From assembly GCA_903880855.1 (NCBI GenBank), contig CAIRQX010000069.1:1-36156 (forward strand): 36,156 nt of DNA, in the 5' to 3' direction. Shown in pieces: positions 8,394 through 15,911 of the stretch. This DNA comes from an uncultured Burkholderiales bacterium (GTDB lineage Bacteria; Pseudomonadota; Gammaproteobacteria; Burkholderiales; Burkholderiaceae_C). Both the position numbers and the translations under genes were made by a program. Within the stretch, counting starts at the first letter, position 1. The number at the start of each line of letters is the position of its first letter. Below the pieces are notes generated by a model. The model ran no database searches. It was not told where the DNA came from and saw only the letters and a list, made by a program, of their open reading frames with translations.

Positions 8394-9074
8394 TCAAGCA
8401 GTTTTCTGAACAACCACTTCAATCTGGGCTAAAGCATCCCCCAATAACTGGTCAACTGGATAGCCATGAATAACCAACCATTTATGAAACCGGTGACGCA
8501 TTGGATGATTAAATGACATTGTTCGCTTTAAAACACTGTTTATAAAACGCAATCCTTTATGCGGTCGTTTGGGAGTTCTATTTCCGAGCCATATCAAATC
8601 ATATGCATAACCAAAGTCTTGCACTGCTTCGGAGATAACGTTGGCATGAGGTAATCCACGACAAAGTTGTCCAATGTCATAGGAGACGGGTGTTGCACCA
8701 GTTTCTTTATGCAGTCGAAATGAAGAGTAGTGCTCAGGGCTAAAAAAACTAGGCCAAATATTTTGTTCGTACAAATATTCGTCTGGCACAACGACTATCA
8801 AAAACCCACCAGGCTTAACCAACGACCACCAGCGATGCAGCGCCTGAACAGGGTCTAGCATATGTTCAAGCGAATGGCTACTGTGGACAGTGTCAAAACT
8901 ACCAGTCTCAAAATATTCATCAATTTTGTTAGCGTCGCCATGTTCTTGGTCAAAGGCCAGAGCATGAGGACACACAAGGTCTGGTCCGGCACCAATATCT
9001 AACACGCGTCCGCTTAAATAGGTCGAAGCAAAGTGGGGCGGTCTGAATTTATTAGTTTTAGACGCTTCTTGCAT
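8394..9074 (-). CDS. Class I SAM-dependent methyltransferase
   Basis: The start is taken at ATG 9074, which has AAAGAAAG just upstream on its strand; a TTG at 9098 would add 8 residues. The 226-residue protein has VLDIGAGPD (SAM motif I), TVHSSHSLEHM (motif around the methyltransferase-11 acidic/His region) and VKPGGFLIVVVPDE (motif III). It belongs to the Methyltransf_11/23 group and probably methylates a sugar or other small glycan component in the cytoplasm. It is divergent from the GT9-like gene across a 63-base gap that must hold both promoters. Confidence 0.82.
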   Translation of the reverse strand: MQEASKTNKFRPPHFASTYLSGRVLDIGAGPDLVCPHALAFDQEHGDANKIDEYFETGSFDTVHSSHSLEHMLDPVQALHRWWSLVKPGGFLIVVVPDEYLYEQNIWPSFFSPEHYSSFRLHKETGATPVSYDIGQLCRGLPHANVISEAVQDFGYAYDLIWLGNRTPKRPHKGLRFINSVLKRTMSFNHPMRHRFHKWLVIHGYPVDQLLGDALAQIEVVVQKTA

Positions 9075-9137
9075 AGTTTCTTTCTTTGGTATCACCAAGG
9101 CGTCGCCTATGCGAAGTCTTAGTGTTTAGAATATTAC

Positions 9138-9944
9138 ATGCCTAAAGTCAAGGGTCAAAACAAGAAAGCAGCAGTTGTCGCAACTGGCTGGGTCGGTGAC
9201 TCTATTATGTGCTCTGCTGCAGCCAAGTCTCTGCATGAAGATAAAGGATATCAAGTAGATTTTTTCATCAAGTGGCCCCAACTTATGCGCATCATGGAGG
9301 CCGATGATAGATTCACCACGGGACTTTATCAAGATAACTTCTTAGGCCGTTTGAAACTAAAACTCAGCTTGCAGCAATATGACTTGGTGGTATATGAGCC
9401 CAAGATGTGGAGCCACACTGAACCCAAGATAGTTGAGATTAGAAGATTGGCTGGATGCCGCTTAAGTTCTGAATATATTTTAAAAATTGCAGAAGAGCTA
9501 CCTTTAGGTTACCGAGTTGCGGGTAGTAAACCTTTGATAACACTCTCTAGAGATATCTATAAAAAAGCTTACGGCAGAGACATTGACGATTTTGTAAATA
9601 TATTGCACCAATTGTGCGATGTGGAATGGATCGGTTTAGCCCCAAATCTAAGTAGCAAATATGGCAAATATGAAGACTTGCTACCTCTAGCGCAGGCCAT
9701 GAAAAAATCCGATTGCTTCATAGGGCCGGAGGGCGGGATGTTGTGGTTAGCCGGGTGTTTGGGTGTTCGCACAATTTATTTCACCGAACACTTTCATCAC
9801 GTGCGCCCCCCAGGCCCAGATGGTGATCCATGGAAGTCACTGGGGATAGCCAATATGTTTCCCAATGCAAATCACATTGCAATGCCGTCCTATTGCAGCA
9901 ACCAGGATGCGGTGGAAATTATCAGTAACGCGCTGGTGGGTTGA
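9138..9944 (+). CDS. Glycosyltransferase family 9 / heptosyltransferase-like protein
   Basis: The 268-residue protein starts with a GT-B-like N-terminus (ATGWVGDSIMCSAAAKSL, equivalent to the G..GD.....P.....L of heptosyltransferases). The C-terminal half carries DCFIGPEGGMLWLAGCLGV, matching the G.D.G..H.A....P donor-binding region of GT9. It is shorter than typical heptosyltransferases (~320-350), and the usual histidine of the D.G..H motif is replaced (EGGMLWLA), so activity or donor may differ. It is the only rightward gene of the island core. Confidence 0.7.
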   Translation: MPKVKGQNKKAAVVATGWVGDSIMCSAAAKSLHEDKGYQVDFFIKWPQLMRIMEADDRFTTGLYQDNFLGRLKLKLSLQQYDLVVYEPKMWSHTEPKIVEIRRLAGCRLSSEYILKIAEELPLGYRVAGSKPLITLSRDIYKKAYGRDIDDFVNILHQLCDVEWIGLAPNLSSKYGKYEDLLPLAQAMKKSDCFIGPEGGMLWLAGCLGVRTIYFTEHFHHVRPPGPDGDPWKSLGIANMFPNANHIAMPSYCSNQDAVEIISNALVG

Positions 9945-9951
9945 TAAGACG

Positions 9952-10620
9952 CTAGCCCAATAATCTAGCTACATTCTTTTTGATGGTACGTTTGATTCTG
10001 TAACCGGCCGATAATTTTTTCAGGCTGAAGTTTGACGAATGGGGTTTAAGTATCAAGTATCCATCGTCTAGATAACTTTTTTCAATGGTTTTGTCAGGAA
10101 AAAGCGCATGGACGAAATCTAGGTTTCTCCAGCTGGACGGAATATTGGCGAAGCTATTTGAAATTTGCCCGTTTTCAAACGGCCCGTCTTCATACAACTT
10201 TAGATCGTCCACCACAATCACGTCCATCGCCCCGGGTCTTAATTGGCGAATCAGTTGTAACTCTTCTTGCAGCGGCATCGTGACGCCGTTGGGCGTGTGT
10301 TCTGCATAGTTATAACCAACTTCTACCTCTCCTGGAAAGTGCGCATCCAAAAAAAAGAAAATGGACGTAGTGGAGGGCACTTGGCGCAAGATAGATTTCA
10401 GCGCAGTGGTGGAATCGGAGTGGAGGATATGCACCTGCGGATACGACGCAAAAAGCGTACTGGCGCGTTCAGCGGTGGGTGAATGAATTTCAGAGCTATA
10501 GAGAGTTGAAAAGTTTCCGTTATCCAGCGCATGTTTCAATGAATGTCCCAAGCCAGTTCCAGTTTCAAAGAAGACTTGGCATTGCGTGTGTTGAAGGTCG
10601 TATTTGTGGAGTGTTCCCAT
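9952..10620 (-). CDS. SAM-dependent methyltransferase-like protein
   Basis: The 222-residue protein has an N-terminal FFETGTGLGHSL glycine-rich loop. This is the TylF/class I methyltransferase variant seen in polysaccharide clusters, where an ETGTG motif replaces D.G.G. It is followed by SIFFFLDAHFPG and DVIVVDDLKLYE acidic strands expected around the SAM or metal site. The basic C-terminus (KRTIKKNVARLLG) may contact membrane. AGGAAG precedes the ATG at short spacing. The substrate is unknown, plausibly a sugar hydroxyl. It converges with the GT9-like gene with only 7 bases between stops. Confidence 0.65.
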   Translation of the reverse strand: MGTLHKYDLQHTQCQVFFETGTGLGHSLKHALDNGNFSTLYSSEIHSPTAERASTLFASYPQVHILHSDSTTALKSILRQVPSTTSIFFFLDAHFPGEVEVGYNYAEHTPNGVTMPLQEELQLIRQLRPGAMDVIVVDDLKLYEDGPFENGQISNSFANIPSSWRNLDFVHALFPDKTIEKSYLDDGYLILKPHSSNFSLKKLSAGYRIKRTIKKNVARLLG

Positions 10621-10654
10621 GGCTTCCTGCTAGCTTGTTGTAAATGTAGTCATC

Positions 10655-10828
10655 TTAAGTGCGCGCTTGGGGTGCTTGTCTGCCGAGGCGATAGATATAA
10701 ACCGTCAGCGCTATCAAAGCAAAAGTACTTACCAAAACATAGATCAGCAAATGCATCTGAGCAGTAGTTGTGTAAATGTGAAAAGCTGGAAGTAAATGTG
10801 CGTCTTCAAATGGGTTAGCTACCCACAA
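10655..10828 (-). CDS. Small single-span membrane protein, or remnant of a larger one
   Basis: A frame read leftwards runs from TTG 10828 (ATG at 10756 is alternative) to the TAA at 10655. It contains one clear membrane helix (HLLIYVLVSTFALIALTVYIY) followed by the basic, stop-transfer-like RLGRQAP. The 57-residue reading looks protein-like and sits directly upstream of the ETGTG methyltransferase on the same strand, 34 bases away. I do not recognise a family. It could be the C-terminal stump of a polytopic glycan protein whose front was lost at the island end. Confidence 0.35.
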   Translation of the reverse strand: MWVANPFEDAHLLPAFHIYTTTAQMHLLIYVLVSTFALIALTVYIYRLGRQAPQART

Positions 10829-10837
10829 AAAATTACG

Positions 10838-11059
10838 TTACGATTTTTTTACGCACACTACTCACGCTTTTAGCGGGGTGAATTTTTGCGACTCCCCCAC
10901 ACAGTTACAGTACGTACAATCAAAGCATTTTTTTGCGGTAGCTTTTTATAACAATAATATATTCAAAACCATGTGGTTTTTCTGTAACTCAGTATGTCAC
11001 ACTTAACTCAAAAAAAACGCTACAACCCGCATAAAAACTGGACAAATCGACATACGTGT
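10838..11059. other. AT-rich non-coding right end of the island
   Basis: Homopolymer A and T runs and a C-rich patch (CTCCCCCACACAG) are present, with no gene on either strand. The composition resembles the left-end stretch at 5.63-5.94 kb, as expected for the two ends of one element. Confidence 0.4.
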
Positions 11060-11105
11060 ATTGAAAATCCGCGTGTCAGTGGTTCGATTCCACTTCAGGA
11101 CACCA
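11060..11105 (+). repeat. attR: partial tRNA-Phe 3' half
   Basis: This 46-base copy runs from the anticodon loop to CCA and matches 5478-5523 at 44 positions. No 5' half of a tRNA precedes it, so it is not a functional tRNA. It marks the right boundary of the integration. Confidence 0.85.
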
Positions 11106-11110
11106 CATTG

Positions 11111-11147
11111 AAACGCCTAATCTCATACGGTTGGGCGTTTTTGTTTG
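11111..11147 (+). terminator. Rho-independent terminator, probably the original tRNA-Phe terminator
   Basis: A 10-base stem, AAACGCCTAA with TTGGGCGTTT (one G-U pair), has a 10-base loop and is followed by TTGTTTG. It begins six bases after the CCA of the partial tRNA, which is where a tRNA terminator belongs, so it was probably displaced by the island. Its T-tract reaches the start codon of the next gene. Confidence 0.7.
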
Positions 11148-11148
11148 T

Positions 11149-11847
11149 ATGAATTCCGTACCGCAGCACATCGCCATCATTATGGACGGCAATGGCCGCT
11201 GGGCGCAGATGCGGCATATGCCTCGTACCGTTGGGCATGCCAAAGGAGCGGCGGGGGTTCGCGACTTGGTCGAGTTTTGCGCGCGTAAGGGTGTGAAATA
11301 CCTCACCCTGTTTGCTTTTAGCACCGAAAACTGGAGCCGTTCTGAAGAAGAGGTTTCGACCCTCATGGGGCTCTTTCTTAATTACCTTGAAAAAGAAATC
11401 AAAAATCTCTCCCAAGCGGGAGTGCGTTTACAAGTTATTGGCGATGTCGCGGGTTTCTCACAAGAGCTGCAAGAACGTATCTCCGAAGCCCTTAAAGCCA
11501 CTGCAGCTAACGAAGGCATCGTTTTGACGGTTGCTGCGAACTACGGTGGGCGGTGGGATATCGTGCATGCCGTGAAGCGGTGGCTAGCAACCCAACCTCA
11601 ACCTGATGCGCAAGGCCTTACACAAGAAGAAGTTGCTAAATTTCTAAGCACTGCCCATATGCCAGACCCTGATTTATTAATCCGTACTGGGGGTGAGCAA
11701 CGCATTAGCAACTTTTTGCTGTGGCAAGTGACTTATACAGAACTGTACTTCACCAATGTTTTGTGGCCGGAGTTTGATCCGATCCAGATGGCATTAGCTT
11801 TGGAGTGGTACCAAACAAGACAGCGTCGATTTGGGCAGGCTAAGTAA
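11149..11847 (+). CDS. uppS: Isoprenyl (undecaprenyl) diphosphate synthase
   Basis: The 232-residue protein has the cis-prenyltransferase signature HIAIIMDGNGRWA (catalytic D13), then FAFSTENWSR and the C-terminal RTGGEQRISNFLLWQ. It condenses isopentenyl diphosphate with farnesyl diphosphate to give the C55 carrier lipid. Family members usually sit in frr-uppS-cdsA-dxr; here the gene stands alone at the entrance of a glycan cluster. It may be a dedicated second copy, although the window cannot show another. ATG 11149 is chosen because it gives the standard N-terminus; TTG 11131 is in frame. No Shine-Dalgarno is visible, and the start codon abuts the terminator stem-loop. Confidence 0.93.
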   Translation: MNSVPQHIAIIMDGNGRWAQMRHMPRTVGHAKGAAGVRDLVEFCARKGVKYLTLFAFSTENWSRSEEEVSTLMGLFLNYLEKEIKNLSQAGVRLQVIGDVAGFSQELQERISEALKATAANEGIVLTVAANYGGRWDIVHAVKRWLATQPQPDAQGLTQEEVAKFLSTAHMPDPDLLIRTGGEQRISNFLLWQVTYTELYFTNVLWPEFDPIQMALALEWYQTRQRRFGQAK

Positions 11848-11962
11848 ATTAAAGAATCATCATGCTACAAGTAGAACATGTCCAACGTCAGCGTTTGTGA
11901 AACAAATAGGGGGACTTGATTAGAGGATGGTTTTGGTTCATCTTTCAACGTAAGAATTGAAG

Positions 11963-12207
11963 ATGAAATTGAAATCTAATCAACCCAAGGCCACTGCAGA
12001 GCATGTGGTCAAAGACATCCGAAGAACCACTAGGCGGAATTACTCAACCGATGCAAGATACGCATTGTTCTGAGCGGCTTGCGGGGCGAGGACAGCATTG
12101 CTGAGCTGTGCCGCAAGGCAGGTATTGCGCAGGGATTTACTACAACTGGAGCAAGGAGTTTCTTAAAGCGGGTAAGAAGCGCTTGGCTGGGGAGACTGTT
12201 CGCCCCA
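11963..12207 (+). pseudogene. IS3-family transposase OrfA remnant (two frameshifts, truncated)
   Basis: The start reads AEHVVKDIRRTTRRNYS. It then shifts frame near 12048, continues as KIRIVLSGLRGEDSIAELCR and AGIAQG, shifts again near 12131 and ends as YYNWSKEFLKAGKKRLAG. The assembled text is the helix-turn-helix OrfA of a common IS3-type element of beta/gammaproteobacteria. The continuation and the orfB gene are missing, and I could not define terminal inverted repeats. It is an old insertion scar between uppS and the polysaccharide operon. Confidence 0.8.
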
Positions 12208-12479
12208 CTCCTTTTTCCGCTGGTACGCACGGTTTAAGCAACTTCGTGGCGAGGTGGGCTAAATAATCACTACCGTGGGCCTCTGCACGACCTTGGAATT
12301 GCTTGCCTGGGGAGATAAGGGCCAAACTCATTGAGTTGGCCCTAGAGGTGCCTGTATCATTTGGGTCTAAAATTCAGTATTTGAATAATTAATTGCCAAC
12401 TAAATTCTGTTAGCGATATGCCGACAATTTGTCCCCTAACTAAATCTTCTTGAGTAGTAAATAATTATTTATCCATTTA
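12208..12479. other. Intergenic stretch before the polysaccharide operon
   Basis: No gene is seen. A palindrome lies at 12318-12343 (AGGGCCAA...TTGGCCCT, with inner CTCA/TGAG) but lacks a T-run, so it is more likely a transposon-derived or protein-binding palindrome than a terminator. The last ~120 bases are AT-rich and must contain the promoter of the operon starting near 12.49 kb; I could not pick a convincing -35/-10 pair. Confidence 0.4.
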
Positions 12480-12494
12480 TTGCTGAGGGTTCGA

Positions 12495-13460
12495 TTGACA
12501 AACTCCTCTCCTGATCCCACCCTTAACCACATAACTAATCTTGACCCTCAGAGGGTTGTGGTGTTGATCCCTGTATGTAACCCAGGTTCGCGATGGGGTA
12601 CTTTTTTAAAAGCATTGTCGAACCAAACACTGCGCCCTTATCGATGCGTTGTTATTGATTCGGAATCTACCGATGGCGCAGTGGAACTCGCACTAAATTA
12701 CGGTATTACAGTGCATCGCATATCCCGCGATGAATTTAATCACGGTGCGACACGCCAATCGGGCATCAATCAATTTGTTGGGGATGCTGATACAGTCATA
12801 TTTTTGACTCAAGATGCCATCTTGGCCGATACTGATGCACTTCAGAAACTTATGGCAGGACTCAAAGAGCCAAGCGTAGCAGCTGTCTTCGGGAGGCAAA
12901 TACCCAGCGCTGACGCTACTCCTATTGCAGCACATGCTAGGCTGTTTAATTATTTAACATTCGATTACACCCGAAGCTGGAGTGATATAGCCGAGCATGG
13001 AATAAAAACCTGTTTTCTTTCTAATTCATTTGCTGCATATAAGGTTAAAGCGCTGCTCGAGGTCGGTGGCTTTCCCTCAAATGTCATATTAGGGGAGGAC
13101 ATGCACCTAGCTGCTCGTCTCATCATGGCTGGCCAAAGCATAAGTTACCAGTCACTTGCATCTGTCTATCATTCACACAATTATTCTTTATTTGATGAAT
13201 TTAAGCGCTACTTTGATATCGGTGTTTTTCATTCACAAAATAGTTGGATCTTGCAAAAGTTCGGAGAAGTCAGCCGAGAAGGACTAAAATTTTTGCATTC
13301 TGAGTTCTCCTACCTCCTGAAGATTGCTCCTTGGCGTTTGCCGGAAGCTGCGTTCCGCACGCTGCTAAAAGTTACTGGTTATCGGCTTGGCTTGATGCAT
13401 TATCGATTTTCTTTAAGGGCATGCCGTATTTTGTCTATGAACAAAGGTTATTGGAATTGA
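12495..13460 (+). CDS. Glycosyltransferase family 2, rhamnosyltransferase-like
   Basis: The start is uncertain. TTG 12495 has GAGG eight bases upstream and gives 321 residues; TTG 12480 is also open, and there is no early ATG. The GT-A fold begins VVVLIPVCNPGSRW, with VVIDSESTDGAVELA and the diagnostic FNHGATRQSG of RfbF/WbbL-type rhamnosyltransferases. FLTQDAI supplies the DxD-like site, and GEDMHLAARLIMAG the catalytic acidic region. The enzyme would add rhamnose or a similar deoxysugar from a dTDP donor to a lipid-linked glycan. It is the first gene of a same-strand run that continues to 31.2 kb. The 3' end overlaps the sugar-phosphate transferase by 40 bases. Confidence 0.85.
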   Translation: MTNSSPDPTLNHITNLDPQRVVVLIPVCNPGSRWGTFLKALSNQTLRPYRCVVIDSESTDGAVELALNYGITVHRISRDEFNHGATRQSGINQFVGDADTVIFLTQDAILADTDALQKLMAGLKEPSVAAVFGRQIPSADATPIAAHARLFNYLTFDYTRSWSDIAEHGIKTCFLSNSFAAYKVKALLEVGGFPSNVILGEDMHLAARLIMAGQSISYQSLASVYHSHNYSLFDEFKRYFDIGVFHSQNSWILQKFGEVSREGLKFLHSEFSYLLKIAPWRLPEAAFRTLLKVTGYRLGLMHYRFSLRACRILSMNKGYWN

Positions 13461-14932
13461 TTACCCAGGAACAAAGACTTGACACCTTATTTCCCGAGGG
13501 TGCCCCTAGGCTAAATCTAATTCAATTGCGTCTTTCTAAGCTGGCTTTGTTGCTGGGCGACATATTTGCCTTTGTTATTGCATTTGTGCTGTCAACGATA
13601 TTTGTTGTAAATAATAACGGAATGAATTTACGGGCGTGGTTCGACGGTCAGAGTTCGCAACGTTTTACAGCTTGGGCCTTAATAGTCATTGCTGGCGTAC
13701 TAATTTTGTTGATACGATTTCAACACTACAGCGAACGTCGGGCATTTTGGGACGAATTGAGTGATTTCATAAAGTTAATTTGTTTTTTGGCCCTAATAGA
13801 CATTGCAATGATGGCGTTCGCTCGCTGGAATGCTTCTCGTCTTTGGTGGCTGGCCGTTTGGTTTTTGTCGTTTACTTCACTCATGACGATGCGCCTAATC
13901 ACGCGTCAATTACTTAAATGGTTAAGAATTTGGGTCAGGCCAACCATCATCATTGGCATTGGACCGAATGCAGAGGATGCAGCACTTGCATTGCACAGCC
14001 AGCCAGAACTTGGCTTGCAAGTCATTGGTTTTGTGGATACCTTTGCTCCAAGTGTATTTGGCGTACCAGCAACTCAACCGCGATTGCACCAATCACTTAT
14101 CGAGCATGTAACCTCGCAGCCTAGTGTTCAATGGGTTATTGCACTAGAACATGCCGAGTCGGAAGAAAGAGAGCGCTGGTTGAGATCGTTGGCACAGAGG
14201 GGCGTTATGGATGTTAGTGTGATACCCGCAATGCGAGGTATTCCTCTTCTTGGTACAGACATAAGCCACTTCTTTTCCCATGAGGTAGCCTTGTTGCGTA
14301 TGCGAAACAACTTAAGACGTTGGCCTGCTCTATTAACGAAGCGCGTTTTCGACACCCTTATAGCGCTAGCGCTAATAGTTGGCTTAAGCCCCTTTTTGCT
14401 TTTTATTGCATTGTTGATTCGCCGTGACGGTGGGCCTGCTCTTTTTGCACATTCCCGAGTTGGTAAAAGTGCAAAGAGTTTCCATTGCTATAAATTTAGA
14501 ACAATGGGGGTTAATGCAGAGCAAGAGTTAGAAATGCTTTTGCAGCAACAGCCTGAGTTGCGCGAACGATGGGAGGGAGAACGCAAACTTCAGTACGATC
14601 CCCGTGTTAGCAGGTTTGGTAAATTACTTCGTCAAACAAGTTTAGATGAGTTGCCGCAACTGATAAACGTAATTAGGGGCGATATGAGTCTTGTTGGACC
14701 GCGCCCAGTGGTAAGCGAAGAGTTGCCGCGGTATGGTGATGATATCGGTTATTACTTAATGGTTCGCCCCGGAATGACGGGACTTTGGCAAATCAGTGGA
14801 AGGAGTGACCTTGATTACGAAAAACGTGTTTATTTAGATACTTGGTACGTTAAGAACTGGTCTATTTGGTATGACCAAATTATTTTATTTAAGACCCTAG
14901 GAGTCGTGATACGCCGTGCAGGTGCGTATTAG
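13421..14932 (+). CDS. Undecaprenyl-phosphate sugar-1-phosphate transferase (WbaP/WcaJ family)
   Basis: The start chosen is ATG 13421 ([11 protein letters not shown]) with AAGG just upstream, inside the end of the preceding GT2; this gives 503 residues. Four hydrophobic N-terminal helices (about residues 25-165) and a Rossmann-like CoA-binding-3 domain ([14 protein letters not shown]) precede a re-entrant hydrophobic helix ([16 protein letters not shown]). The PNPT catalytic core follows: [62 protein letters not shown]. It transfers a hexose-1-phosphate (glucose or galactose) to undecaprenyl phosphate, the committed first step of glycan assembly. Pairing with an ABC exporter downstream is less usual than with Wzx/Wzy. 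Confidence 0.94.
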   Translation: MPYFVYEQRLLELITQEQRLDTLFPEGAPRLNLIQLRLSKLALLLGDIFAFVIAFVLSTIFVVNNNGMNLRAWFDGQSSQRFTAWALIVIAGVLILLIRFQHYSERRAFWDELSDFIKLICFLALIDIAMMAFARWNASRLWWLAVWFLSFTSLMTMRLITRQLLKWLRIWVRPTIIIGIGPNAEDAALALHSQPELGLQVIGFVDTFAPSVFGVPATQPRLHQSLIEHVTSQPSVQWVIALEHAESEERERWLRSLAQRGVMDVSVIPAMRGIPLLGTDISHFFSHEVALLRMRNNLRRWPALLTKRVFDTLIALALIVGLSPFLLFIALLIRRDGGPALFAHSRVGKSAKSFHCYKFRTMGVNAEQELEMLLQQQPELRERWEGERKLQYDPRVSRFGKLLRQTSLDELPQLINVIRGDMSLVGPRPVVSEELPRYGDDIGYYLMVRPGMTGLWQISGRSDLDYEKRVYLDTWYVKNWSIWYDQIILFKTLGVVIRRAGAY

Positions 14933-14956
14933 CAATTAATCTAAACTATACCTGTT

Positions 14957-15892
14957 ATGGATTCTAGGGAAAATCAAGTCACACAAGGTATAGATGTATC
15001 AGTAGTCATACCTTCTTATAACCACGCACTATTCATAGTTGACGCTATTGAAAGTGTCATTCAACAAACGTTTCGATCTTGGGAATTAATTATAGTTGAC
15101 GATGGCTCAACTGACGGCTCCTGTAGGTTGCTTGAGAGTAAGTTTGGCCTGCACAATCAAATAAAAATTATTTTTCAAAACAATCAAGGTGCGCATCATG
15201 CAATTAATAGGGGAATGGCTCTTGCCAGTGGACGTTACATCAGCATCTTAAATTCGGACGATATCTACCATCCTGAGCGTTTGCAAAAGTTGGTTAACTA
15301 TTGTGATCAAAACCCCGTAGGCCTTGCGTTTACTTTGGTTTCACCAATAGATGCAAACGGCGTGATTATTAACGCAGAAGGTCATCCCTGGTGTCGTTTG
15401 TATGCTCGATTAATACGTGAACTTCAAGAAGATGGGGTCAAGATGGCCTTGCTTACCGGGAATTTCGCTATTACCACCTCAAATTTCTTCTTCCACTCAC
15501 GACTATTTCTAGAACTTGGTGGCTTTGCCAATATGCGCTATAACCATGATTGGGATTTCATGGCGAGGTTGGTTCACAAAGGCATGACATTAGAGTGTGT
15601 CGGAGACGGGCCTTTGTTGTCTTATCGAATCCATGGTGGCAACACCATCACTCAAAATACACTAAAGGCTAGGCTAGAACTAAAGAGAATATTGCGCAGT
15701 CTCATTCCGCCGGCTGACCCTTACTGCGCTAGGTTGGTTTCACGCATTGAGTTGAACATGCGGTCAATAAGGCGTGAGCATGAGGTCCGTTTGCTAACTC
15801 AGCAACTCGCGCAGATTGAAAATTCCCGCTTACATAAGCTTGAGAGACTGCTAGCAAGGTTGATTTCGGCATTTCGTAGGCTTTTTGTTTGA
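14957..15892 (+). CDS. Glycosyltransferase family 2
   Basis: The 311-residue GT-A enzyme has DVSVVIPSYNHALF at residues ~12-25, ELIIVDDGSTDGSCRLL, the DxD-type LNSDDIYHPERL, and an acceptor region with RYNHDWDFMARL. The basic C-terminal tail (HKLERLLARLISAFRRLF) could associate with membrane. It is a cytoplasmic chain-extending transferase; donor and linkage are unknown. It lies 24 bases after the sugar-phosphate transferase and just before the WbsX/RgpF protein. It is related in style to the GT2 at 29.0 kb (same SYNH and LNSDD motifs), so the two may be ancient paralogues. Confidence 0.88.
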   Translation: MDSRENQVTQGIDVSVVIPSYNHALFIVDAIESVIQQTFRSWELIIVDDGSTDGSCRLLESKFGLHNQIKIIFQNNQGAHHAINRGMALASGRYISILNSDDIYHPERLQKLVNYCDQNPVGLAFTLVSPIDANGVIINAEGHPWCRLYARLIRELQEDGVKMALLTGNFAITTSNFFFHSRLFLELGGFANMRYNHDWDFMARLVHKGMTLECVGDGPLLSYRIHGGNTITQNTLKARLELKRILRSLIPPADPYCARLVSRIELNMRSIRREHEVRLLTQQLAQIENSRLHKLERLLARLISAFRRLFV

Positions 15893-15911
15893 AGCGAGTT
15901 CGTCAAAAATT

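Larger units (their letters stand above)
5478..11105. mobile_element. Genomic island integrated at tRNA-Phe, surface-glycan cargo, no integrase seen
   Basis: The interval is bounded by two 46-base copies of the 3' half of tRNA-Phe (44/46 identical) in direct orientation, the classic footprint of tyrosine-recombinase integration. Base composition changes sharply: the interior is visibly AT-richer than the flanking rsmB-ntrX block. The content is an O-antigen ligase/polymerase-like gene, GT2, GT9-like, two methyltransferase-like genes and gene debris near both ends. No recombinase, relaxase or phage structural gene is recognisable, so the element appears immobile or degraded. It may equally be the remaining end of a once larger island that extended beyond 11.1 kb. 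Confidence 0.7.

Noticed and set aside
12318..12343. Palindrome considered as the uppS terminator
   Set aside because: No T-run follows and it is 470 bases past the uppS stop, beyond the IS remnant.
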